64,000 bases of DNA. Origin: Pseudomonas koreensis (GTDB lineage Bacteria; Pseudomonadota; Gammaproteobacteria; Pseudomonadales; Pseudomonadaceae). This document shows, piece by piece, positions 48,501-57,571 of this stretch. Position 1 is the stretch's first letter. The number at the start of each line of letters is the position of its first letter. The stretch is from contig NZ_JALJWP010000001.1 in assembly GCF_024169245.1 (NCBI RefSeq), positions 4,465,501 to 4,529,500 of the forward strand, written 5' to 3'. The position numbers were made by a program, and so were the translations under genes. A model generated the notes under the pieces. That model made no database searches and was not told the DNA's origin. It worked only from the letters and a program-made list of their open reading frames with translations.

Positions 48501-49379
48501 AAAAACCTGAAACTGGTCAACTTTTTTCGCAATCCTCTCAAGCGAGCAAAGCCGTTCAGTTATACCCGGGGATATCTGAAAAAAGCGATTCCGCACGCCA
48601 AAAGAAAAATCGACAACACCATCCAGCTCATCTCGGAGGCTCAGAACGACGACGTCAGATCCGTCATCAAACATGTATTCGGTAGCAATTCGAATGAGGC
48701 GATCGAGCACATCACCAAAAATTTGCGGAGCATGCGCAAAGATCTCGACTCGGTCACACTGGATAACATGATCTTTCGGCCACCGGGTACCGATGCCCTC
48801 GCCGCTTTACAGCCTGAAGCCTATAAACGCTGGCAAACAGCTGTGCGATCAAATACAAAACTGGACGTCAACAACAGAACTTTCCTGGTTATGTACCCTG
48901 ACAACCTGGATGAATACTACGAGGTAGTAAAGTATGACGATGCGCGGATGGGCGATGTTATCGTACATGAAATATCCCATGGTGCACCCGACACACTTGA
49001 CTTCTACTACGGTGAAACATTCAAACAAGCCGCTCCGGCGGAATACAACGCTGTCGGATTGCTGGAGTTCGCCAGAAATCCACGCAAGGCACATCCCAAG
49101 AATCTGGCAAATCCACACTACCAACAAGCCATCCCGAAATATTTCGAGGAGTTTGAGTCAACATTTGCGAGCCATCAAAAAATAGTGCAAGAACACCCGG
49201 CACTGTTAAACGCCGACTCCTATGCACTGGCGGTCTCTCTGGTAGATCAATACCAGACCAGTCCCAACACTTTTAAATTCAACCTTTCGGTTATCGACAA
49301 CTCGATCAAGAACACCGCTGCCGGTGAGTTTCTTGCAGGCCCGCTTCTGCTCAATCTGGCTAAACCGGCTTTTGGATGA
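45543..49379 (+). CDS. very large toxin-like protein with C-terminal aspzincin-type metalloprotease motif
   Basis: 1278 aa; I do not recognise the N-terminal 800 residues, which look soluble and largely helical. A hydrophobic Ala/Val/Leu-rich segment follows C843 (MTVLLVVGAIAKVASLVASS, about 849-868, then IASTGIGLVSSLF), as in toxins that insert into host membranes. The C-terminus carries HEISHGAPDTLDFYYG (H1142, E1143, H1146, D1153, Y1156), which fits the aspzincin (M35) signature HExxH plus TxDxxYG. There is no N-terminal signal peptide. Base composition is clearly more AT-rich than the flanking genes, suggesting horizontal transfer. Start ATG 45543 has only a weak RBS; a TTG at 45453 would add 30 residues. 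Toxin role inferred from architecture. Confidence 0.72.
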   Translation: MNIERSNSSTQRNLSKLPYALGLQHDHTPSDNREREEAIYKLRQLAKDYAPSQTITLVGAKLSLEPGSSLEDALLPGMQLLQKMSEQASFRKMLGALQLSERSVFEVTAEGEMNAVSWNNSIGLANAFVLAPDLKEDLQTLIEMAELTGGKISNTDQIDLAQWLKFHGYLIPRNAAETSRLVAFMAATPDPGPVFGNYREMIKAGEGNTATLSAAQRGELRKLIVSYLKGQSLLEHLSERIKGEGSVPFKRSEAESVIDQLVSSPIAAHWADAFVRDLGWYGAQPDQSLSATARKQIILTSLLLDLHPQVGDHEPRNHVAGFDLYAAEHLEKSFAEIQTRFESHLIAHHRVSQRNVALAAHLLLAEPAPEFLVKDLPATLLLGTPQCVEHCRVVTVHEIIAPGSTRSMTYVQLQQLSTLQPATESRKKLDALAAVDPVIDWAVLNKIVSPADVEKSVPEALKVATQAYVQHARTLAANAETLTRPLPTRKSVALEILKQVAKGCTYLEKDVLRQVRNTPLEDAYGSLRLSPVELHMSNDLATGDWDLKKGESIYQAFPGLLRKLVSPDAEFHRQFNQAYVVHMQAMHTHLKQAFSFLPLPDRSRLLKGKVTMFTVRPSVAKLQTITNLPANPIASVIDSIVKTNGRKPTESHKEIDQAKGRYGVVIYCEFEGRGSCYELFTLQGVCRENTELAALIQHNKLSETVVRPAGVNYSAPAPVHQLPTDIECYTHGVTPGLSNVSAGVIDKIGELSAAPPAQVNGYYQSFYSTEFDRLVDFVLKHRPVATYDELVKECWGQTRLEALRIKRDQDLDTFLNVVVPFKSCIEDLTSDDVERQIQGGAACTLEAAMTVLLVVGAIAKVASLVASSMSAATKAGKIASTGIGLVSSLFNPLDGATDVLIKGAKFARKGWHSGVAALEGALHGARKWTAKPSYHVLSAAIDTDPIRLGSRQYAQNATDLFQVWGIRRTDEWYAVNRLGEPWGPRLKNLKLVNFFRNPLKRAKPFSYTRGYLKKAIPHAKRKIDNTIQLISEAQNDDVRSVIKHVFGSNSNEAIEHITKNLRSMRKDLDSVTLDNMIFRPPGTDALAALQPEAYKRWQTAVRSNTKLDVNNRTFLVMYPDNLDEYYEVVKYDDARMGDVIVHEISHGAPDTLDFYYGETFKQAAPAEYNAVGLLEFARNPRKAHPKNLANPHYQQAIPKYFEEFESTFASHQKIVQEHPALLNADSYALAVSLVDQYQTSPNTFKFNLSVIDNSIKNTAAGEFLAGPLLLNLAKPAFG

Positions 49380-49407
49380 AGGTTTGAGGCTGCACTGTTG
49401 ACGAGAG

Positions 49408-49451
49408 GGGCGCAGACAACCATCACTGTGGTTTAATTGCGCCCTTTTTTT
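49408..49451 (+). terminator. intrinsic terminator after the large toxin-like gene
   Basis: Stem GGGCGCA / TGCGCCC with an inner AACCA / TGGTT stem, followed by seven T residues, about 30 bp after the stop. It isolates the toxin-like gene from the glycosyltransferase gene. Confidence 0.85.
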
Positions 49452-49481
49452 GTGCCCGCTCACTGCTCAGGATCGCCGTTC

Positions 49482-50777
49482 ATGACTCAGTCTCCAGCCA
49501 CCAAAGTCCTGGTCATCGGTTACGTCTGGCCCGAGCCGCGCTCCTCGGCGGCGAGCGGGCATGTCATGCAGATCCTCGACGCGTTCCTGACGCAAGGCTG
49601 GGACATCACCTTCAGCAGCCCGGCGAGCCCGGGCGAACACATGGCTGATCTCAGCGCGCTGGGCATTCGCCAGGTCCCGATTGAACTCAACAACAGCAGT
49701 TTTGACACCTTCATCCGCGCACTGGCGCCGGATATCGTGCTGTTTGACCAGTTCATGATGGAAGAGCAGTTTGGCTGGCGTGTGGAAAAACACTGCCCAA
49801 ACGCACTGCGCATGCTGGAAACCTCCGATCTGCAGAGCCTGCGCCATGCCCGTCATCAACGGCTCAAGGACCGCCTTAAGGTCAATGAAGATCAGAACGA
49901 TTTCAGTGATCTGTTCCCCACGTCGGCCTTGCGCGATGAATTCGAGAGAATGGCAGACACCGACCTGGCCAAACGGGAAATCGCGGCGCTCTACCGCTGC
50001 GATCTCAACCTGATCATCTCCGACGAGGAAATCGATTTGCTGGTCGAGCAGTTCGGCCTGCCGGATGCTTTACTGCACTGGTGCCCGCTGATGGTTGATC
50101 AGCCAACCGCCGCGCCGCCCGGCTACGCCGAGCGGGCGCACTTTCTCAGCATTGGCAACTTCCGTCATGCGCCCAACTGGGACGCTGTGTTATGGCTGAA
50201 AACAACGATATGGCCGTTGATCAGGGCGCAACTGCCAACGGCTCAATTACACCTCTATGGCGCTTACACCCCACCCAAAGCCACGGCATTGCATAACGCA
50301 GCGCAAGGCTTTCATATCATGAACCGGGCTGAAGACGCGCTGCAGGTGATGTCAGCGGCTCGCGTCTGTCTCGCCCCTCTGCGTTTCGGTGCCGGCATCA
50401 AAGGAAAACTGGTCGACGCCATGCTGTCCGGCACGCCCAGCGTGACAACGCCTGTCGGCGCCGAAGGGATGCAGGGCGACCATCCGTGGCCGGGGGCGGT
50501 GGTCAATAGCGCTCATGATTTCGCCTCGCATGCGGTCGACCTGTACAACGATCAGGCGCGGTGGCAACAAGCACAATACTTGGGTTGCGAATTGCTCGGG
50601 CAGCGCTATAAGCGTGCTGATCACGCTGCCGCTCTCATCGAGCGAATCAACGCTTGTCGACAACAATTGCCACAACTTAGAAGAAATAACTTTACCGGCA
50701 GCATGTTGCGCCATCACACACTAAAAAGCACACAATACATGGCACAGTGGATTGAAGAGAAAAACCGCACCAAATAA
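49482..50777 (+). CDS. family GT4-like glycosyltransferase
   Basis: 431-aa probable sugar transferase with GT-B fold. N-terminal KVLVIGYVWPEPRSSAASGHVMQIL resembles the acceptor-side Rossmann start. The donor-side C-terminal half has FLSIGNFRHAPNWDAVLWL, QLHLYGAYTP and the nucleotide-sugar loop LAPLRFGAGIKGKLVDAMLSGTPSVTTPVGAEGM, typical of GT4 enzymes. The start MTQSPATKV has AGGA nine bases upstream. It stands alone between the toxin-like gene and the PI-PLC-like gene. The acceptor is unknown; modification of a surface or secreted product is possible but not shown. Confidence 0.85.
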   Translation: MTQSPATKVLVIGYVWPEPRSSAASGHVMQILDAFLTQGWDITFSSPASPGEHMADLSALGIRQVPIELNNSSFDTFIRALAPDIVLFDQFMMEEQFGWRVEKHCPNALRMLETSDLQSLRHARHQRLKDRLKVNEDQNDFSDLFPTSALRDEFERMADTDLAKREIAALYRCDLNLIISDEEIDLLVEQFGLPDALLHWCPLMVDQPTAAPPGYAERAHFLSIGNFRHAPNWDAVLWLKTTIWPLIRAQLPTAQLHLYGAYTPPKATALHNAAQGFHIMNRAEDALQVMSAARVCLAPLRFGAGIKGKLVDAMLSGTPSVTTPVGAEGMQGDHPWPGAVVNSAHDFASHAVDLYNDQARWQQAQYLGCELLGQRYKRADHAAALIERINACRQQLPQLRRNNFTGSMLRHHTLKSTQYMAQWIEEKNRTK

Positions 50778-50912
50778 CAACCCCGCTATAACGACCACTA
50801 ACAACTTGCATTACTCTTGATATTGGCAACCCGAAAACTTCACTCTATAAACAACCTGCAGCGCCAATATATATATTGGCGTACACCAACTTAATTAACG
50901 CAGGTTACTTTC

Positions 50913-51767
50913 ATGAACACTCAATTTAGTACATCTCAATGGATGACCGCGACGCCAGGCATCGACGTTTTGTCTCTGATGGAACTGTCCCTGCCGGGCA
51001 CGCATAATGCCGGGAGCGACTGGAAAGCCTCTTATCCTCTATTCGGCGCGCCGCGTCATTGGATCGCATGCCAACACGATTCGTTTTATCACCAGCTCCA
51101 CCATGGCGCCAGAGCGCTGGACATTCGCTTCATTTACGAGCCAGAGGCGGAGGGGCTGGGCAAGTTCCGAGTGCACCATGGCGGCTCTCGTAATTCTCGA
51201 ACACTTGGCCATCTGGTGACGGACGTGAATGACTTCCTCCGTAAAAATCCTGATGAGTTCATTGTGCTCGACTTTCACTCGCTCGACGGGACGGACTTCG
51301 ATTTTGCCTATTTCAACCAAATGATCATTCACTTCCTGGGTGAGCGCATTATTCCCCGCCAGAACCGGTACATGACTCTGGCGCAATTGAAAAATATCAG
51401 CCCGAAACAGAGGATACTGGTTGCGGCAGAGTCCAGAGCTCTTGACGGCAACGTGTTCATTGACCGGGTCGTGCACAAATGGAGTGGCCAAACCTTCATC
51501 GACACTACGGAGTTGGGCCAATTCATCGGAGAGGTAATGGAAAATCCACCGTCCAAGTGGGGACTATGGTCATTGTCTGCAACCAGTTACACCGCATTGA
51601 TAGGACCTAAAGATATTCACACCGAACTTGATAAGTGGTTCGACCCAAATACAAGTGATTGGGCGCAGCGGTGCAACATCATTAATGTGGATTTCATTGA
51701 AGAATCGCGAATTGTTGATTTTTGCCACACGGCCAATTTGAACAAGGCGCGCCAGCGCTCTGCTTGA
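50913..51767 (+). CDS. PI-PLC X-domain-like phosphodiesterase
   Basis: 284 aa, similar to bacterial phosphatidylinositol-specific phospholipase C. The two catalytic histidines are apparent: H31 in ELSLPGTHNAGS and H88/H89 in KFRVHHGGS. The barrel strand GARALDIRFIYEP and IVLDFHSLDGTDFD also fit. There is no signal peptide or lipobox, so if it acts on host lipids it must leave the cell by another route. The start has AGG eight bases upstream. AT-rich codon use resembles that of the large toxin-like gene, which supports an accessory origin. Confidence 0.83.
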   Translation: MNTQFSTSQWMTATPGIDVLSLMELSLPGTHNAGSDWKASYPLFGAPRHWIACQHDSFYHQLHHGARALDIRFIYEPEAEGLGKFRVHHGGSRNSRTLGHLVTDVNDFLRKNPDEFIVLDFHSLDGTDFDFAYFNQMIIHFLGERIIPRQNRYMTLAQLKNISPKQRILVAAESRALDGNVFIDRVVHKWSGQTFIDTTELGQFIGEVMENPPSKWGLWSLSATSYTALIGPKDIHTELDKWFDPNTSDWAQRCNIINVDFIEESRIVDFCHTANLNKARQRSA

Positions 51768-51849
51768 TCCAAAGGTGTGCTGGTGTGCTGGCGCAGAACA
51801 CGGCAAACGGGGCATGATCTTGTGCAGCGAACAGGAAAAGCGCCCAGTC

Positions 51850-52755
51850 ATGACCCGAGCCGCCCGCGTGACCGACCCTTCATACGAATTGATGGATGAC
51901 CATAACGGGTTATCCATCATCTACCGGCAGCACGGCTTCCCCTGCCCGCTGGTACGTTGGCATTTCCATAAGGAATACGAACTGCACCTGATCGTGGCCA
52001 GTTCCGGCAAAGTATTCATCGGCGACTACATTGGCAACTTCTATCCGGAAACCCTGTTTCTGACCGGGCCGAACCTGCCGCACAACTGGATCAGCCAGGT
52101 GGCCGAAGATGAAGTGGTCGAAAAACGCGACATGCTGGTCAACTTCACCGACGAATTGTTCGAGAGCGGGCACCAGGTTTTCGCTGAACTCAAATCCCTG
52201 GCGCCACTGCTTGAGCGCGCGCAGTACGGCATCGAGTTCCGCTGCAAACGTACAATCCGTCAGGCGATGACGCTGATGCAGCGCATCGCCGACAGCAAGG
52301 GCATCACGCGCCTGGGGCACTTTTTCATTCTGATGGAGTTACTGGCCGCCAGCGATGATTTCCAATTGTTGTCCGGCGCCACCACTCCACAGCTGGCCGA
52401 CGAGCACAATATCGATCGCACCAACCGCGCTGTCGATTACATCTTCGCCCACTACGCTCGCGACATTTCGCTGGAGGAAGTGGCAGAGCATCTGGGAATG
52501 ACGCCGACCTATTTCAGTCGGGTGTTCAAACAGGCCACCGGGCGCAACTTCATCGAGTTCGTCAATCGTCTGCGCATCAGCAAATCCTGTGAGTTGCTGG
52601 CCGATGGCGATAAACCGGTAACCGAGGTGTGTTTCGAATCCGGCTTCAACAATATTTCCAATTTCAATCGGCGCTTTCAGCAGCTCAAGGGCATGACGCC
52701 GTCGCACTATCGGCGGCTCGCGGTGCAGCGCCTGACTGAACAAAATCTCGGCTGA
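51850..52755 (+). CDS. mtlR: AraC-family activator of the mannitol operon, MtlR
   Basis: 301-aa activator that switches on mtlEFGKDYZ in response to mannitol, sorbitol or arabitol in P. fluorescens. The N-terminal cupin-like sensor (LVRWHFHKEYELHLIVASSGKVFIGDYIGNFYPETLFLTGPNLPHNW) is followed by an AraC domain with two helix-turn-helix units (ISLEEVAEHLGMTPTYFSRVFKQATGRNFIEFVNRLRI and VTEVCFESGFNNISNFNRRFQQLKGMTPSHYRR). The start at MTRAARVTDP is preferred by resemblance to known MtlR proteins; in-frame ATGs at 51775 and 51814 are less convincing. It is transcribed in the same direction as the operon it controls, 341 bp upstream of mtlE. Confidence 0.9.
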   Translation: MTRAARVTDPSYELMDDHNGLSIIYRQHGFPCPLVRWHFHKEYELHLIVASSGKVFIGDYIGNFYPETLFLTGPNLPHNWISQVAEDEVVEKRDMLVNFTDELFESGHQVFAELKSLAPLLERAQYGIEFRCKRTIRQAMTLMQRIADSKGITRLGHFFILMELLAASDDFQLLSGATTPQLADEHNIDRTNRAVDYIFAHYARDISLEEVAEHLGMTPTYFSRVFKQATGRNFIEFVNRLRISKSCELLADGDKPVTEVCFESGFNNISNFNRRFQQLKGMTPSHYRRLAVQRLTEQNLG

Positions 52756-52766
52756 TACGCAATTCC

Positions 52767-52858
52767 CTGTAGGAATGAGCCTGCTCGCGATAGCGGTGTG
52801 TCAGCCACCAGATTTGCAAAATGAAAAACCGCTATCGCGAGCAGGCTCACTCCTACAG
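52767..52858. repeat. REP-type inverted repeat between mtlR and mtlE
   Basis: 31-base arms 52767-52797 and 52828-52858 (CTGTAGGAATGAGCCTGCTC and its complement) with one mismatch. It belongs to the same family as 54431-54519 and 62302-62394, with GCGATAGCGGT at the inner side. It probably ends or stabilises the mtlR mRNA. Confidence 0.88.
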
Positions 52859-52946
52859 AGGGCTGTGTTGGCATCAGAAATCTGTACGCATTCGCTAACG
52901 GCTCCTCGCCCAGAACCCCTTCCCTGCGTTCCCCCGCCCAAACCCC

Positions 52947-52973
52947 AGTGCAAAAAAGTATCAACACAAGTGC
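52947..52973 (+). promoter_or_regulatory. candidate MtlR operator: AGTGC direct repeat upstream of mtlE
   Basis: AGTGC at 52947 and again at 52969, exactly 22 bp apart (two helical turns), as AraC-type activators often require. It lies 124-150 bp upstream of the mtlE start in the 240-bp region between the REP element and mtlE, which must contain the mtl promoter. The repeat is seen; its role is inferred, and no -35/-10 pair could be assigned safely. Confidence 0.4.
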
Positions 52974-53096
52974 TAGGGATGATTTGTCAGCCCCGCCGTG
53001 GAAGGCTGTAATCAGCGCAGCTTCTTCCTGCATTCGGAAGACACAAAAACAATAACTGTCCTTCTGCCCCGACGGGTGCCAGAAAAGGAGTGCACG

Positions 53097-54407
53097 ATGC
53101 AACCCACTGCAAAAGCTCTGCTCGCTCTCACCTGCATGACCCTCAGCAGCGTCAGCCTTGGCGCCCAGACCCTGACCATCGCCACCGTCAACAACAGCGA
53201 CATGATTCGCATGCAGAAACTCTCGAAAACCTTCGAGAGCGAGCATCCGGACATCAAGCTCAATTGGGTGGTGCTGGAAGAAAACGTCCTGCGTCAGCGC
53301 CTGACCACCGACATCGCCACACAGGGCGGCCAGTTCGACGTGTTGACCATCGGCATGTACGAAGCGGCACTCTGGGGCGGCAAGGGTTGGCTGGAGCCAA
53401 TGAAAGACCTGCCGGCCAATTATGCCCTCGACGATGTGTTCCCATCGGTGCGCGAAGGTCTGTCGGTGAGGGGTTCGCTGTACGCGCTGCCGTTTTATGC
53501 AGAGAGTTCGATCACCTATTACCGTACCGACCTGTTCAAGGAAGCCGGGCTGACCATGCCGGAGCGGCCGACCTGGGAAGAGATCGCCGGTTTCGCGGAA
53601 AAACTCACCCACAAAGACAAAGAACAGTACGGCATCTGCCTGCGCGGCAAGGCCGGTTGGGGCGAGAACATGGCGCTGGTCACCACGGTCGCCAACGCTT
53701 ACGGCGCGCGCTGGTTCGATGAGCAGTGGCAACCGGAATTCAGCAGACCGGAATGGAAAAACGCGCTGAATTTCTATGTCAACACCATGAAGAAATCCGG
53801 GCCGCCGGGCGCGTCGAGCAACGGCTTCAACGAGAACCTGGCCCTGTTCAACAGTGGCAAATGCGCGATCTGGGTCGATGCCAGCGTCGCCGGCTCGTTC
53901 GTCACCGACAAGACTCAGAGCAAGGTCGCCGATCACGTCGGCTTCACCTTCGCCCCGCATCAGGTCACTGATAAAGGCTCGGCGTGGCTGTATTCGTGGG
54001 CGCTGGCGATTCCAACCAGTTCCAAGGCCAAAGATGCGGCGAAAACCTTCAGCGCCTGGGCCACGTCCAAAGAGTACGGTGAACTGGTTGCCAAGACCGA
54101 TGGCATCGCCAACGTGCCACCGGGCACCCGCGCTTCGACCTACAGCGACGCGTACATGAGCGCCGCGCCGTTTGCCAAGGTGACGCTGGAATCGCTGAAG
54201 GCCGCCGACCCGAGTAAACCGACGCTCAAACCGGTGCCGTACATTGGCATTCAATTGGTGACCATTCCTGAATTCCAGGCCGTGGGCACCCAGGTCGGCA
54301 AGCTGTTCTCGGCCGCGCTGATCGGCCAGACCACGGTGGATCAGGCGCTGGCAGCGGCGCAGCAGACCACGGAACGTGAGATGAAGCGCGCGGGTTATCC
54401 CAAGTAG
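53097..54407 (+). CDS. mtlE: polyol ABC transporter substrate-binding protein MtlE
   Basis: Periplasmic receptor for mannitol/sorbitol/arabitol uptake, 436 aa, family 1 solute-binding protein. Signal peptide residues 1-23 (ALLALTCMTLSSVSLGA, cleavage before QTLTIATVNN). Typical family segments are FDVLTIGMYEAALWGGKGWLEPM, ALPFYAESSITYYRTDLFKEAGL and FNSGKCAIWVDASVAGSFV. The strong AAGGAG six bases before the ATG sets the start and suggests high expression. It is first gene of the mtl operon; a REP element follows before mtlF, which may help keep this receptor more abundant than the permeases. Confidence 0.94.
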   Translation: MQPTAKALLALTCMTLSSVSLGAQTLTIATVNNSDMIRMQKLSKTFESEHPDIKLNWVVLEENVLRQRLTTDIATQGGQFDVLTIGMYEAALWGGKGWLEPMKDLPANYALDDVFPSVREGLSVRGSLYALPFYAESSITYYRTDLFKEAGLTMPERPTWEEIAGFAEKLTHKDKEQYGICLRGKAGWGENMALVTTVANAYGARWFDEQWQPEFSRPEWKNALNFYVNTMKKSGPPGASSNGFNENLALFNSGKCAIWVDASVAGSFVTDKTQSKVADHVGFTFAPHQVTDKGSAWLYSWALAIPTSSKAKDAAKTFSAWATSKEYGELVAKTDGIANVPPGTRASTYSDAYMSAAPFAKVTLESLKAADPSKPTLKPVPYIGIQLVTIPEFQAVGTQVGKLFSAALIGQTTVDQALAAAQQTTEREMKRAGYPK

Positions 54408-54430
54408 TTTGCACCGCTCGCTCTTGCTTT

Positions 54431-54519
54431 TGTAGGAGTGAGCCTGCTCGCGATTGCGGTGTGTCCGTCACCGCTTGGCTGGATGGAAAACCGCCATCGC
54501 GAGCAGGCTCACTCCTACA
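54431..54519. repeat. REP-type inverted repeat between mtlE and mtlF
   Basis: 30-base arms (TGTAGGAGTGAGCCTGCTCG outward, ending GCGATTGCGGT) with one mismatch, 54431-54460 and 54490-54519. Same family as 52767-52858. Its place between a receptor gene and a permease gene parallels the malE-malF REP of E. coli. Confidence 0.88.
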
Positions 54520-54555
54520 GGGGATCTTCATTCGCCTGTCGAATCGGTTACTGCC

Positions 54556-55482
54556 ATGAATACTTCAACTGCCAAAGCCCACATCGACCTGTCGCCACCG
54601 CAGCGCAAGCTGCGCGTGCGCAATCCCGGCTGGTTTCTAGTCAGCCCCTCGGTGGGGCTGTTGCTGCTGTGGATGATCGTGCCGCTGGGCATGACCATTT
54701 ATTTTTCGATGATCCGCTACAACCTGCTCTATCCCGGCGAAAACGAATTCGTCGGGCTTGAGAACTTCACCTATTTCCTCACTGATTCGGGTTTCATGCC
54801 CGGTGCGACCAATACCTTGTTGCTCGTTGGCAGTGTGCTGCTGATCAGCGTGGTCTTCGGCGTATTGATCAGCGCGTTGCTGGAGGCCAGCGAATTCCTT
54901 GGGCGCGGCCTGGTGCGGGTCATGCTGATCTCGCCGTTCTTCATCATGCCCACCGTCGGTGCGCTGATCTGGAAAAACCTGATCTTCCACCCGGTCTCGG
55001 GAATTCTCGCCTACATCTGGAAGCTGTTCGGTGCGCAACCGGTGGACTGGCTGGCGCACTACCCGCTGCTGTCGATCATCATCATTGTCTCGTGGCAATG
55101 GCTGCCCTTCGCGATCCTGATTCTGATGACCGCGATGCAATCGCTGGATCAGGAACAGAAAGAAGCTGCACGCCTGGACGGTGCCGGCCCGATCGCGATT
55201 TTCTGGCACTTGACCCTGCCGCACCTCGCGCGGCCGATGGCCGTGGTGGTGATGATCGAAACCATCTTCCTGCTCTCGGTGTTCGCTGAAATCTTCACCA
55301 CCACCAATGGCGGCCCCGGCTACGCCTCGACCAACCTCGCCTACCTGATCTACAACCAGGCGCTGGTGCAGTTCGACGTCGGCATGGCTTCGGCGGGCGG
55401 TTTGATTGCCGTGGTCATCGCCAACATCGCCGCGATCATTCTGGTGCGGATGATCGGCAAAAACCTGACTGACAAAGCGTGA
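54556..55482 (+). CDS. mtlF: polyol ABC transporter permease MtlF
   Basis: Inner-membrane permease, 308 aa, MalF type with six predicted membrane segments (GWFLVSPSVGLLLLWMIVPLGMTIYF, LLVGSVLLISVVFGVLISALL, VMLISPFFIMPTVGALIW and others). The EAA loop that docks on the ATPase is EQKEAARLDGAGPIAIFWHLTLPHLARP. The start MNTSTAKAH has only a weak RBS, consistent with low expression after the REP element. Partner of MtlG and MtlK. Confidence 0.93.
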   Translation: MNTSTAKAHIDLSPPQRKLRVRNPGWFLVSPSVGLLLLWMIVPLGMTIYFSMIRYNLLYPGENEFVGLENFTYFLTDSGFMPGATNTLLLVGSVLLISVVFGVLISALLEASEFLGRGLVRVMLISPFFIMPTVGALIWKNLIFHPVSGILAYIWKLFGAQPVDWLAHYPLLSIIIIVSWQWLPFAILILMTAMQSLDQEQKEAARLDGAGPIAIFWHLTLPHLARPMAVVVMIETIFLLSVFAEIFTTTNGGPGYASTNLAYLIYNQALVQFDVGMASAGGLIAVVIANIAAIILVRMIGKNLTDKA

Positions 55483-55490
55483 GGCCTGCC

Positions 55491-56321
55491 ATGACGCTCC
55501 AACAATCCCGCCGCCTGCAAAGCCTGCTGCTCGGTACGCTGGCCTGGGCCATCGCGATCGTGATTTTCTTCCCGATCTTCTGGATGGTGATGACCAGTTT
55601 CAAGAGCGAAATCGACGCTTTCGCCACGCCGCCGCAGTTCATCTTCACACCGACGCTGGAGAACTACCTGCACATCAACGAGCGCAGCGACTATTTCAGT
55701 TTTGCCTGGAATTCGGTGGTGATCTCCTTCAGCGCTACCGCCCTGTGCCTGTTGATCGCAGTGCCGGCGGCCTACTCGATGGCGTTCTACGAAACCCAAC
55801 GCACCAAAGGCACGCTGCTGTGGATGCTCTCGACCAAGATGCTGCCGCCGGTGGGCGTGCTGATGCCGATCTACCTGCTGGCCAAGAGTTTCGGCCTGCT
55901 CGACACGCGCATCGCGCTGATCGTGATCTACACGCTGATCAACCTGCCGATCGTGGTCTGGATGGTTTACACCTACTTCAAGGACATCCCCAAAGACATC
56001 CTCGAAGCCGCCCGCCTCGATGGCGCGACGCTGTGGCAGGAAATGGTCCGCGTGCTGCTGCCGATCGCCAAGGGCGGCCTCGCCTCGACCGTGCTGCTGT
56101 CGCTGATCCTGTGCTGGAACGAGGCGTTCTGGTCGCTGAACCTGACCTCATCGAATGCCGCACCGCTGACCGCGCTGATCGCCTCGTATTCAAGTCCCGA
56201 AGGGCTGTTCTGGGCCAAGTTGTCGGCCGTATCGACCCTGGCCTGTGCGCCGATTCTGATCTTTGGCTGGATCAGCCAGAAGCAACTGGTACGCGGCCTC
56301 TCGTTCGGTGCCGTGAAATGA
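55491..56321 (+). CDS. mtlG: polyol ABC transporter permease MtlG
   Basis: Second permease of the polyol importer, 276 aa, MalG type with six membrane segments (LGTLAWAIAIVIFFPIFWMVMTSF, FSATALCLLIAVPAAYSMAFY, IALIVIYTLINLPIVVWMVYTYF and others). The EAA loop is PKDILEAARLDGATLWQEMVRVLLPIAKGG. The ATG at 55491 has GAGG six bases upstream; an in-frame GTG at 55479 overlaps the mtlF stop and is less likely. It begins 8 bp after mtlF. Confidence 0.93.
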   Translation: MTLQQSRRLQSLLLGTLAWAIAIVIFFPIFWMVMTSFKSEIDAFATPPQFIFTPTLENYLHINERSDYFSFAWNSVVISFSATALCLLIAVPAAYSMAFYETQRTKGTLLWMLSTKMLPPVGVLMPIYLLAKSFGLLDTRIALIVIYTLINLPIVVWMVYTYFKDIPKDILEAARLDGATLWQEMVRVLLPIAKGGLASTVLLSLILCWNEAFWSLNLTSSNAAPLTALIASYSSPEGLFWAKLSAVSTLACAPILIFGWISQKQLVRGLSFGAVK

Positions 56322-56330
56322 ATTGAAAAG

Positions 56331-56419
56331 CAAAAGATCGCAGCCTTCGGCAGCTCCTACAGGGAATGTCGAATCGGCATGAATCTCCTGTAGGAGCTGC
56401 CGAAGGCTGCGATCTTTTG
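56331..56419. repeat. inverted repeat between mtlG and mtlK, 33-bp perfect arms
   Basis: Arms 56331-56363 and 56387-56419 (CAAAAGATCGCAGCCTTCGG and complement) are perfect. The arms face the opposite way from those at 4917 and 30237 (outer and inner ends exchanged). One arm matches the broken element at 38162-38226. Confidence 0.88.
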
Positions 56420-56452
56420 ATCTTGAAAAACAACAATGCGGAGGCCCATCTC

Positions 56453-57556
<1,104 letters not shown>

Positions 57557-57571
57557 TTTCGAGACTATCCG

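Noticed and set aside
45024..49379. The receiver gene and the large toxin-like gene as one operon
   Set aside because: The 135-bp gap, the change in base composition and the lack of any functional link make independent acquisition more likely, though read-through cannot be excluded.
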